Positions 52,601 through 60,833 of a DNA stretch of 64,000 bases are shown here, piece by piece. The stretch lies in the NCBI RefSeq assembly GCF_000234665.1, contig NC_018336.1:971069-1035068 (forward strand), in the 5' to 3' direction. Source of the stretch: Leishmania mexicana MHOM/GT/2001/U1103 (lineage: Eukaryota; Euglenozoa; Kinetoplastea; Trypanosomatida; Trypanosomatidae). Made by a program: the position numbers and the translations under genes. Every line of letters starts with the position of its first letter. Position 1 is the stretch's first letter. Under the pieces are notes generated by a model, which was not told where the DNA came from, did not search any database, and saw only the letters and a program-made list of their open reading frames with translations.

Positions 52601-55600
52601 GGCGAAACAGTCGTGAGGCCGGTATCGGCCCCACCATGGCGACGCCGCAGTCGCCATTTAGACCCTTCATTCCCACCCTGGACTTGGGCAAAGCGCTCCC
52701 AGTGAACCGGCAGTCAATGCTTCCGCCACAGCAGATGCCCCAACGGCATGACTCGGCGTCCGGTGTACCCTTCGACACGACGAGCGCCAACGCTGAGAAT
52801 TCGGCATCCTCTGTCCTACTGTCGGACTCGGAAGTCCACTCAACTGCGAACCCCTCGGTGAGCGAGGGCATTAAGGCGCCTAGCCTCTCTATCCCCCTTC
52901 AGCGCCGGCCGACGCCGGCAGCTGTTGCGGGTGTGAAGACGCGAATGCCGAGCAAGCGTGCCCCGCAGACGGCGCACCTGAACTCCCACTCTGCGTTGTT
53001 CCCGTCAGAGTTGCAGTGGATGCGCCTCAAGGTGGCGTCGAAGTCATACCACAGTGAGCCTCCGCCACGCTTTGTGGGTCGCTACAATCTCGTCCTCGTG
53101 GGGGCATCCGGCAGCGGCAAGAGCAGCCTTGTGCGGAACTTGCAGACAGGGGACACGACATGGCTGCAGTCTGCTTTATCAACACTCATGACGGCCGGGC
53201 GCACCTACACGGGGGCCGATGCCCACGGCAACACACTCGCCTCGGCAGAGACGCATCCCACAATTGGCATTAACACCACCATCCTGACGGTCGCCGGCGC
53301 GACACCGATGCGCCTTCACGTGTACGAGCTTAGCGGGACGCCGTGCTTTAGCCCACTACTAGACCAACTCCCATCGCGCCGGGTGACATACTTGTTATGC
53401 TTCCCGCTAGACGGCGGACCGTCGCTCGTTGCCTTGCGCGGCATTATCGAGGACATTTTGTGCCGCACAGACAGTCACACAGTGTCACTGGTGTTGGTTG
53501 CCACACACGCACACTACAGCACCGCTGCCCATGGCAAAGACAGCAGCGGCAGCCTCTTCTCTCGCCGCCTTCCGGCCGTGCGACAGGAGATGCTGCAAGC
53601 TCAGATGGAAGAGGTGGAGATGCAGGTGGTCAGTCTCGTTCAGATGCTGCAGCCGTATGCACAGCTGCGCCCTACCGTGGTGGGCCGGTTCGCAGTTGAC
53701 AACGTGCACCGCCAAGTGTACTCAATCGGGTATCGGGCGGTGGAGGGGTTTCCCGAGTGGCTGCAGTGGCTCGGAGACCTAGCGCGTGACCGGTGCCGGG
53801 GTGATGTGGATTTCGCCAACGGACTCGTGCCTGCACGGTGCATGGAGCTCAGCTGCCAGGTGGGTCTGCTGCGGGAGCTTGGCAAGTGGTGCCTGCCGCT
53901 GCGTGATTTCAAGGCGCTGGCAACGGCAGTCAGTACGCAGTACGACACAGCTGAAGCCGCGAGCGCCTCCCTCGCCAAAGACACGCTGCGCCAGCATGTG
54001 CAGCTGCTCGCAGACTGGGGCGTGCTGGCGCATCGCTTCCGAAGCACACCGCTATGTCGACATGTGGTTCTTGATGTGGCGTGGCTCTGCCGTGTGCTGA
54101 CAACGCTGGCGTGCTGCGCGCTAGTCGGCGAAGCGGAGTTGGGTGGGGTCAGGACCGCGGATTCCGCTACGATAGTTGCCGCGGCCGGCAAGCGAGGCGC
54201 GGCGCTTCGGAATCGAAAAGACCCGGCACTGCGTATCTTGTTCACCCCCGATGTGACGCGAATCGTCGATGTGATGAAAGTCGCGAGTATAGACACGGTA
54301 CATCTTCTTCGTTATGGTGTCTTGCCGATGCCCGTTCTCGTGACGATGCTGGAGCCCCACTTCAAACCATGTGACAGTAAAGGAGCTGCCGCCGCCGGCA
54401 GCGGCGGCCTTGAGGCAGGCACTAGTGCCGTGAGGAGAACAGACAACCTCGCCGTCGCTGACTTCGACCAGGCTACGAGCAACGTGCGCTATAGCGTTCC
54501 GCTGGCTGGTGTACTCGAACTCCTTGTACTGTGCGACGCTATCATTCTGGGGCACAAGCTGCTCCTCAGCCCATCCGCCGAGGAGGCGGTACGAGCTTCT
54601 ACGACGTCTCCGCAGGATTTAGTGGGGTGCCCACCCAGCCTTCCCGTCTCAGCCGCATCACAGCAGCAAGGAGGCTGTGCCCACGATGACGACGACCGCA
54701 GCCCGGATGACATCAACCCGGCGGAGGAGGGCTTTGTTGTGTACCCGCTGAGTTGTCGCACCCCCGCATCTGCTGGCGTCACGTTGCTTTTCCCGTGCTT
54801 CCTTTCCGGTCCATTCTACCTGTTCAAGCTCGACATGGTTCCACGCAACTTCTTCCCGAAGCTCATGTGCCGCCTAGCCACGGTATCGGACAAGATCTAC
54901 CTCGGCCCTGTGCAGTCGCAGAGCTGGAGTTCACCAACGCAGTGGTGGGCAACGGATGCGGCGCGTGTGCGAGGTGTTGTTGGCGGGAAAACACCGGCGA
55001 CGCACGGCCCGTTCGACTCCTACTTTTCGGAATGCGCTGGTAGGTCGTTTGTGCTGCCTCGATTCTCGACGTACTGGACGGAGACCGCCGCGGAGGTCTC
55101 ACCGCGACGGCGAGATGGACTATGGTTTGATGCGGCATGGCTGGTGTACAAGGACTCGGAGCACGACGATGACTGCGAAGGCGACAACTGCCGCGTGCTT
55201 GTGCGGCTGGTACACCACAGTGTGTTCCTGTCTTTCCACTGTCACCAGGCGTGCTCGTCATTGGGCACGAGCGGTGGCGGTGCTAGCCCTGGCGTTCAGG
55301 ATTTTTACGAAGCCGTTCTCGAAGTGGTCCGGCACGTGGTAGAGGAGTTCCCCGGAAGCAGATGCAGCGAGTCTATGCAGTGCTGTGTTGACCCTGTGAT
55401 ACTGCTTGAGATGGAGATGAAGCACCCCGCTCTTCAGTCCGACCAAGAGGCGGCAGCCTTGCACCGTCACGTGCGATTTGCCAGCATCAACGACAACCTG
55501 AACAGCCTTGAGCGCGTGCTTGCCAAGAGCGGCTGGGCGCTGCAGACTGCCCGCACCTCCCGCCGCTCTCACACGTCACGTTCGGAAGATGGTGAGGACG

Positions 55601-55842
55601 AGAGCGCCTACGTGCCACTACTGCGCAACTTCAGCGCCACGTGTCCGCTTGACGTTGCCGAGTGCATTCGGCGCTGGAGGACGGAGCAGCACTTCGACAT
55701 GTCCACTGAGCTGGAGGCACGGCTGATGGGTGCACTGCAGGAGCTTGGTACATGCTACCATGGGCCGGCACCGGTCGCTTTTAACAGCTGTTTCGCGCTG
55801 GATCGCTTGCTGGACGTGCTGACTCACATTGACACGGTGTGA
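49615..55842 (+). CDS. Giant kinesin with FHA and Roc-COR (ROCO-like) domains
   Basis: 2,075 residues from the ATG at 49615; the frame extends 23 codons upstream only to a GTG. Residues ~39-475 are a complete N-terminal kinesin motor: VSVRVRPLN at 41, P-loop GQTGSGKS 139-146, switch I NETSSRSH 299-306, switch II DLAGSER 358-364, and the YADRAK end near 465. Short coiled coils follow (~480-510 and ~620-660). Residues ~692-864 look like an FHA domain, as in kinesin-3 motors. Residues ~1155-1400 contain a second P-loop, GASGSGKSS (1163-1171), a TIGINT-type switch, E-L-S-G in place of DxxG (1238-1241) and THAH where Roc domains have THxD (1297-1300). Residues ~1415-1980 match COR in pattern, including PRNFFPKLMCRL, comparable to LRRK2 FWSRLINRL, and a following beta-rich segment. 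No kinase or LRR is seen. The motor is certain; Roc-COR is my own pattern reading, fairly confident. Confidence 0.93.
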   Translation: MSESSRGASHEADSSLAQSPANSRDPSVQPNNNYEEGRITVSVRVRPLNAREMKLNAGSCITPLAAYNTLYILPPGGSEQDVNALLAVDPHLRGTRHHRFTFDYVYPVDSTQEQVYEQIGRPVLQSSFRGYHTCIFAYGQTGSGKSYSMMGADGGCSIDNAPGIIPRLCREMFLEMDKVKQAALANEENVDFSVYVSYLEIYRERVRSLLNEVHDASIVTGGNVEYGSPPPRATSGSLRRQGLLHAADSADAALRVREHPTLGVYVEGLTEISVTSEEQVLRLMVRGNQRRHVASTRMNETSSRSHAIFTLQLLQNRTHAVPPGEGGEGGSGSAITGAPVTTVATMTKQLGAKINLVDLAGSERVKATGADGDTLKEGAQINKSLTTLGIVINALAAQSTATTRSSAGQSPMKSAAASKRHIPYRDSTLTFLLKESLGGNSKTFMIATVSPSADSYDESLSTLRYADRAKSIVMKAFVNETAGDKRIRELEEEVVRLREQIRSLLSAETRRSSTPMATPAARPVVLADSDSSHQSFFVRGGDGNAAEDNWIDQDKSDSRETSMAHSSGAGREVAIVLDGEAELAAPPAGLNDHASRGVEVSEPASPVADSPVTSRAEFVATLKSELHRAEEMIRQLSASVEERNAHTIQLVRRHEEEQAVMRAMVAAVATKDPENSTPGAVTATMRLCRDEPYLLNMDGAGDWVVAHLGPGETLVGVFPPNGDAANDTGAATSATKDNKGDEIDSPSTSFDSSLVLPSYHAGSDADANEAAPDEGAEVRYVRLPREFSEGVGGPHCTLERFKATDSAATPSSTTTLRAYAGYETYVIRPMNRSPFVVKDGDTLLLQSGDVLDIGAHHIQLKYMDPAEPPVTARERRTVRIETTTCVGEDGQSVDWAESDRGMGLAAAAPASAGSKEEEALMPLRRFIGSSDAHLDAEGAHEEARETPGASGDGDGREGGGMNTTSSFDRESLHSVFDNENSTSAAAEYNEEDIGGRRNSREAGIGPTMATPQSPFRPFIPTLDLGKALPVNRQSMLPPQQMPQRHDSASGVPFDTTSANAENSASSVLLSDSEVHSTANPSVSEGIKAPSLSIPLQRRPTPAAVAGVKTRMPSKRAPQTAHLNSHSALFPSELQWMRLKVASKSYHSEPPPRFVGRYNLVLVGASGSGKSSLVRNLQTGDTTWLQSALSTLMTAGRTYTGADAHGNTLASAETHPTIGINTTILTVAGATPMRLHVYELSGTPCFSPLLDQLPSRRVTYLLCFPLDGGPSLVALRGIIEDILCRTDSHTVSLVLVATHAHYSTAAHGKDSSGSLFSRRLPAVRQEMLQAQMEEVEMQVVSLVQMLQPYAQLRPTVVGRFAVDNVHRQVYSIGYRAVEGFPEWLQWLGDLARDRCRGDVDFANGLVPARCMELSCQVGLLRELGKWCLPLRDFKALATAVSTQYDTAEAASASLAKDTLRQHVQLLADWGVLAHRFRSTPLCRHVVLDVAWLCRVLTTLACCALVGEAELGGVRTADSATIVAAAGKRGAALRNRKDPALRILFTPDVTRIVDVMKVASIDTVHLLRYGVLPMPVLVTMLEPHFKPCDSKGAAAAGSGGLEAGTSAVRRTDNLAVADFDQATSNVRYSVPLAGVLELLVLCDAIILGHKLLLSPSAEEAVRASTTSPQDLVGCPPSLPVSAASQQQGGCAHDDDDRSPDDINPAEEGFVVYPLSCRTPASAGVTLLFPCFLSGPFYLFKLDMVPRNFFPKLMCRLATVSDKIYLGPVQSQSWSSPTQWWATDAARVRGVVGGKTPATHGPFDSYFSECAGRSFVLPRFSTYWTETAAEVSPRRRDGLWFDAAWLVYKDSEHDDDCEGDNCRVLVRLVHHSVFLSFHCHQACSSLGTSGGGASPGVQDFYEAVLEVVRHVVEEFPGSRCSESMQCCVDPVILLEMEMKHPALQSDQEAAALHRHVRFASINDNLNSLERVLAKSGWALQTARTSRRSHTSRSEDGEDESAYVPLLRNFSATCPLDVAECIRRWRTEQHFDMSTELEARLMGALQELGTCYHGPAPVAFNSCFALDRLLDVLTHIDTV

Positions 55843-57096
55843 GAAGGGAGAGAAGCGTGTGTGTGTATGTGGGGTGGGGAGAGAAGGGGAGGGGTGGGGG
55901 TAGGCGATGGCCGCGAACGCGGACCGGCTCAGCGTGGTGGTATCTTTTTATCATTATTATATTATCATTTTTTTTCGCGTGTGTGTGTGCTTCCTTGCGT
56001 GGTCTCTCCCCACATTGCGTGGCTCCACTCACGTGTGAATTCCTTGCCTTTGCCTGCTTTCTTTTTTTTGGTTGTTCTTCTCCCGTTCTCGCTGCCCAAC
56101 CAAGAGGCATGTGAGCTTGTCTGTCGTTGTTCTTGTTGTGTATCGTGTGCGGGGCCCTCCCTCACCGAGCAAGGGGACGACAATGACAATAGTAATAATC
56201 AAAGCAGACTGTACGCGCTGCAGTACGGAGGCGGCGCGGAAGCGTACTTGTGTGACATGGCACGCTGTGATATGATGTGGGGCATTGCGTCATGCTTCTT
56301 CACTACCGGCCACCCACACCCCCTCGCCCTACTCCCGGAAGTACGCGGTCGTGTCTTTGTGTAGCCATGCCTGTCGCAGAACGCACGTGGATGTTCGTGT
56401 TTATTATGGATATGAGTGCAGCATACGTGAGTGTTTCTGTCGCCTCGAATGTTTGCCAACGCGCCTTCCTGCTTGCGACCGCTGCTAGCACCCCCCTCTC
56501 CCCCCTCTCCCTCCTCTTCCTCCTCCTTCCGTGCAGTTACGAGAACCTCACCGATGCGACCAGGACTTCGACATATGAAGAGGCTCGCTTTGCGCGTACA
56601 CCTGTCACTCTGTTGCCTGCGCGTGTTATGAGGGCTTGTCATGCGGATCTATCCGTGTGACAGTGCGCATTGCTTGCCTTTGAGTTCAACGCGTGCCCAC
56701 TCTACCCCGTCGTCTTCTGTCTACCCTTCACCGTCGACAATCAACTCCTCCTCTCTTGTACTCTCTTACGTTGCCCTGCGCCACTGACGTGCATATACGC
56801 ACGATGGTGCATGCTGCCATGCGCGCCATGGTGCCACATGATCTGCCAAGTTGCATGCAAGCACAGATCCGTTGTGTCCCTCGCATCTTCCGCGTCGCAG
56901 CACATCTATCTACATATCGAACCCTTTGTTGGTCCCTATCGTGCCCGGTGTTTTGCTTCCGTTTCCGCGTGTTCAGCAAGTGCCATAGCCGGCTCGCACA
57001 ACCCTCTCTGTTTGGGTCTTTTCATAGGCTGGCTCTTCTGCAGGCTCTGCTCGTCATAGCAGCTGTCGCAGCCGTACGAGGAAGGTGCATTGAAAG
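55843..57096. other. Intergenic spacer before the aminopeptidase
   Basis: No gene. T-rich and AT-rich patches at 55945-55980, pyrimidine tract at 57003-57024 and AG at 57026-57027 (5'UTR ~69 nt for the aminopeptidase). Confidence 0.55.
57026..57027 (+). promoter_or_regulatory. Predicted trans-splice acceptor AG for leucyl aminopeptidase
   Basis: AG after a T-rich tract (GGGTCTTTTCAT); a second AG follows at about 57043. Both are shortly before the ATG at 57097. Confidence 0.4.
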
Positions 57097-58680
57097 ATGA
57101 GCACCTACAAGCGCATCCGCTCCAATTCGACGTACGAAGAGGCGAACGTGTCCGCCTTCGTGGCCAGCTGCGTGGAGTATGCGAGCAACGTGACGCTCCA
57201 CGTGGCGGAGACGGGTCGCGCGCTGACTTCAAAGACGGGACAGGTGCAGACGGTGCTTGTGCTGGGCACGGATGCGCAACTGAAGGAGATGACCGCGATG
57301 GCGGTGTGCCCGCACTACGATGAGGCGGCGTGCGCTGCTGCCGCGACAGCGCCGGAGTCGCGTGCACACGTGGTGAAGGTGACGGCGACGTTACGGCTGC
57401 TGATCGGGAAGGTGCCGTCCGTTGCGTCGCGCCACAACTGTGCGTCGCGGCCCGACCAGGTGAGCGAGATCGTGAAGCAGGCGATGGCGGAGTGCCCCGC
57501 CGCGGACGCCGAGGCTGGGCTGGACATCTACTACGTGGGCAGCGGCTACGAGGTGAGCGTGGCCGTCGCGATTGCGCGGTCGTGCAAGCAGTCGTTCACT
57601 GCGAAGCGCGGGCACGCGGAGCAGAGCTACCTGAACGTTGGCCGCCCGGTGCGCGTGGTGATGCCGTCCGGCAAGCCGGCGCAGCTCGCTGTGATTGCGC
57701 ACTGCGTGCAGCTGTGCCAGCGGCTGGTGGACGCGCCAACGAACCTGCTGGACACGTTGACGTTCACGGAGATCGCTGAGCGGTGGGCAGCAAAGCTGAA
57801 GGCAGCCGGCATCGACGTGTCCGTGAACGTGATCGCTGGAGAGGAGCTTCGCGAGCGTGGGTACGGCGGTGTTTACGGTACAGGGAAGGCCGCTGAGTAC
57901 CCGCCGCACCTTGTGACGCTGTCGTACAGGCCGAAGGCTGGTATGTCACCCAAGGATCGGATTGCACTTGTGGGCAAAGGCATCGTGTACGACACGGGCG
58001 GCCTTTCGATCAAGTCCCGCGAGGGCATGTGCTCGATGAAGCACGACATGGGAGGTGCAGCGGCCGTGTTCTGCGGCTTGTTGTGCCTGGCGATGATGCG
58101 TGCGCCTATTGAGGTGTCAAGCATCTTGTGTCTCGCTGACAACGCCGTGGGCCCCCGCTCACAGCGGAATGATGACATCCTGCGCATGAAGTCCGGCGTC
58201 ACTGTAGAGATCAACAACACAGACGCCGAGGGCCGCCTTGTGCTCTCGGACGGTGTCTACCATGCCTGCAAGGAGCTGAGCTACACGCCGAGCATCATTG
58301 TAGACATGGCGACGCTGACAGGCGCGCAAGGCATTGCGACCGGTCAGCACCACGCTGCCATCTACACGAACTCAGAGGCCAGCGAGAAGCGCTTCGTGGC
58401 CGCCGGCAAGGCGTGCGGCGACTTGTGTTTTCCAGTGGTGTACTGCCCTGAGTTTCACAGCGCCGAGTTTGTCAGCGCTGTGGCCGATTGCAAGAATAGT
58501 GTGAAGAACCGCGCCAATGCACAGGTGAGCTGTGCCGGGTACTTTATTGGCAACAACCTGTCCAAGGACTACGAGGGCGAATGGGTGCATGTTGACCTGG
58601 CCGCGCCCGCGACCCGCGATGAGGCTACGGGGTTTGGTGTCGCCTTGATTGTGCAGACGTTTGCAGCGGAGCTGTTGTAG
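57097..58680 (+). CDS. LAP: Leucyl aminopeptidase, family M17
   Basis: A two-metal aminopeptidase of clan MF that removes N-terminal residues, preferentially Leu, from peptides; usually a cytosolic hexamer. The ATG at 57097 gives 527 residues, normal for trypanosomatid M17 enzymes. The catalytic block GKGIVYDTGGLSIK has metal or catalytic Lys294, Asp299 and Lys306, followed by the MKHDMGGAA block that carries a further metal-binding Asp. The family signature NTDAEGRL is at residues 374-381, containing the metal ligands Asp and Glu and the catalytic Arg. No signal peptide is visible. It may act after the M32 carboxypeptidase's kind of products in peptide breakdown, though the two genes are not functionally linked by position. 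Confidence 0.95.
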   Translation: MSTYKRIRSNSTYEEANVSAFVASCVEYASNVTLHVAETGRALTSKTGQVQTVLVLGTDAQLKEMTAMAVCPHYDEAACAAAATAPESRAHVVKVTATLRLLIGKVPSVASRHNCASRPDQVSEIVKQAMAECPAADAEAGLDIYYVGSGYEVSVAVAIARSCKQSFTAKRGHAEQSYLNVGRPVRVVMPSGKPAQLAVIAHCVQLCQRLVDAPTNLLDTLTFTEIAERWAAKLKAAGIDVSVNVIAGEELRERGYGGVYGTGKAAEYPPHLVTLSYRPKAGMSPKDRIALVGKGIVYDTGGLSIKSREGMCSMKHDMGGAAAVFCGLLCLAMMRAPIEVSSILCLADNAVGPRSQRNDDILRMKSGVTVEINNTDAEGRLVLSDGVYHACKELSYTPSIIVDMATLTGAQGIATGQHHAAIYTNSEASEKRFVAAGKACGDLCFPVVYCPEFHSAEFVSAVADCKNSVKNRANAQVSCAGYFIGNNLSKDYEGEWVHVDLAAPATRDEATGFGVALIVQTFAAELL

Positions 58681-59491
58681 ATAGGATTTCGCCGTCACGC
58701 CACATCACTAAGGAAGTGGGGGAAGGGGCTGTGGCGGTGGTGATGGAGCGGTGTCTGAGGAGCCACGGACCCCTCCCCCTCCCTCTCCCTTTTGCGCCTG
58801 TAACCCATCGGCCGGAAAAACGCAACACACACACAAAAACACAATCCTCCGTGCTGTATCCATCCTCACTCCTTTTTCGTTGTTGTTTTCACTACCTTTT
58901 TTTGATTGTATGGGTATCGGCCGCACTCCCTGATGGCATCTCTTACACACTCCTCACTCAGGCCCTCCCTCCCCTTCTCTCCCGAATCTCTGCTGCCGTC
59001 GCAGTGGCAGTGAGGGCTCTGCCTTGCTCCCTATCACTCCGCTCGATGCATAAGAAGGGTGCTGCAGCGCTCCTCGTCCGTGTTGCCCCACTGCGGGATC
59101 GGCGCTGTCCATTCACCCAAGCTGGACCATATCACTCCCCTCCCCGTCCTGTGCTCTTTTCTCTGTTCGCCTTTTCTTTCCCTTGTCGATCGGCGCATGT
59201 GTGGACGGCACAAAGCGAAGAGGCTGCTGCGTCACAGCGTCCTTCCCTTCCTTATTCGCGCGTCTGTGAGTGTCTGTCTCGCTCATCGGACGTGCGCAGA
59301 GCGACGGCCCCACCGCCACACACACACACACACACATACACACATACGCACATGGTTTGAAAAGCGTTTCGATACACACACCCGTGTCTGCAGAGCAGGT
59401 CTTTCCATGGTCGACAGGGAGGGAGAGCTCTCTACCGCATAGCTGATCCTCGTGTCTTTTTTTTTCTTCTAAATGGCCCCTTAAGGCTGCT

Positions 59492-59527
<36 letters not shown>

Positions 59528-59793
59528 GCAGAGCACGCGCCTCCCGCCGCCCCCCCTCCCAACAAAACGACGTCGCCCTCTTCCGGTTCCGAGCTCCGCC
59601 TTTCTGGTTTCGTGCCTCCCTCTTACTCAGTGCGTCAGGGCAACGACTGCTTCCCCGCCCTTGCGAGAAGACTCATTTTACCTCTTCTCTCTCGCTATCA
59701 TTCTCTTAGGCATTCTCCCTCCCCCGACGGAGTGTCTGTTGACGCCCTCCCCCTTCCCACCTTTCTTCTTTTGTGGACCCGCGCAGGTAAGTC
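58681..59793. other. Intergenic spacer with two CA tracts
   Basis: No gene. (CA)n runs at 59317-59340 and 59493-59526; pyrimidine tract at 59740-59773 with AG at 59785-59786, 7 nt before the next ATG. Confidence 0.55.
59493..59526. repeat. (CA)17 microsatellite
   Basis: Uninterrupted CA dinucleotide run, the longest in the window, 267 bp before the small membrane-protein gene. Confidence 0.85.
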
Positions 59794-60093
59794 ATGGGGC
59801 TCCCAGGCTGGATGCGGCGGTGCGAGATCTATGCGATCTGCATGGTGTGGCCCATCGCCACCGTGGTGGGACTGGTAGGCACCTACCGTCTCTTCATATG
59901 GAGCTACGGCGGTCGTGAATGCTTCCGCTACGTTGCCATTCAGGAGCCGTTTAAGGAGGAGTGGTATCAGGCGAACCCCAAGTCGGCGCTTGGCATGGAC
60001 ACGCCGCTCTCGCACGTGCCCAAGTACCTGGAGACGCCAGGGTACACCGTCGATGGGGCCACGGACGATCATCCACACCACCGCAACTTCTAA
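59794..60093 (+). CDS. Small single-pass membrane protein, 99 residues
   Basis: ATG at 59794 immediately follows a strong pyrimidine tract plus AG. One hydrophobic segment (residues ~12-35) is preceded by a short Arg-containing N-terminus; the C-terminal ~60 residues are polar with Trp, Tyr and several His (ending HPHHRNF). Size, one N-terminal membrane helix and the hydrophilic tail recall small accessory subunits of mitochondrial inner-membrane complexes, but I cannot name a family. Steady coding composition and a good acceptor site support it as real. Confidence 0.65.
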   Translation: MGLPGWMRRCEIYAICMVWPIATVVGLVGTYRLFIWSYGGRECFRYVAIQEPFKEEWYQANPKSALGMDTPLSHVPKYLETPGYTVDGATDDHPHHRNF

Positions 60094-60833
60094 GCGAACA
60101 CATAAGATGCCAAAGACTCGCCGATTATACCGTGGGCTCTCTCGAAGCCCGCCTGCCCATTGTCGTGTTCCAGAAGCTGTGCTTTCTTTTCCGGACCTCC
60201 CCCGTTTCACCACCCTGTGCGCATTCGCGTGCTGGCGTTAAGGGCGCGTCGAGCTGCGCTACGTGTTGGTGCCTACTCACGATTTCCTTTCTTGCGAACA
60301 CACGACAACTCGTGCGAGGGTGGCGGTGTTGCTTGAAGGATCTAGCGTGTTACGCTAGTTGCTTTCTGTAGCGGTGCTCTGTGCTTCCGCGTCTCTGTGT
60401 CTACATGTTCCCTTGCGTGGTTGCAGTGCTCGACAACAGCTAGCGCACACTCCTGCCAAGACCCACTGGCTGTAGCCTCCCTCTCGGTTCTCCTTCGCCG
60501 TCCACAGTAGGCCGCATCATCTCTTTACTTCACAGCATGGCTTTCTGGTGCTCGAAGGCACATCCGGTGAGCCTTTGACGCGTGCCATCGGCGTGCCGTT
60601 GCATGTGTAGCTGAACGGCCGGCCTCAATCTCGTGCCGGCCTCATGCACGCGTTTCAGCTCGAACGTCATTAGCGCCTCTACTTCCCCCTCCTTCGGCCC
60701 CCCGACCTGATCTCTCATGGCATAGGGACATATCTTGCACGCCGCACAGCGCATACGTGGCGGCCCCGTACGAGGGTGAGTCTGACTTCTTCCCGCCCCT
60801 CTCTCCGCCGTTTTGCTCGCACCCTCCTTCCGC
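60094..60833. other. Intergenic spacer
   Basis: No gene seen. Pyrimidine-rich sequence at 60783-60832 runs to the next start codon with no AG in between, making the exact start of the next gene uncertain. Confidence 0.5.

Noticed and set aside
51891..52871. Antisense open frame of 326 codons within the kinesin
   Set aside because: Shadow of the coding strand; Ser/Pro-rich mirror of the kinesin linker.
59317..59526. CRISPR-like repeat array
   Set aside because: Simple CA microsatellites without spacers; eukaryotic context.
59785..59793. AG followed by GTAAGT just before the ATG at 59794, like a cis-intron donor
   Set aside because: The downstream frame is intact and needs no splicing, and cis-introns are extremely rare in trypanosomatids; probably chance at a trans-splice acceptor.
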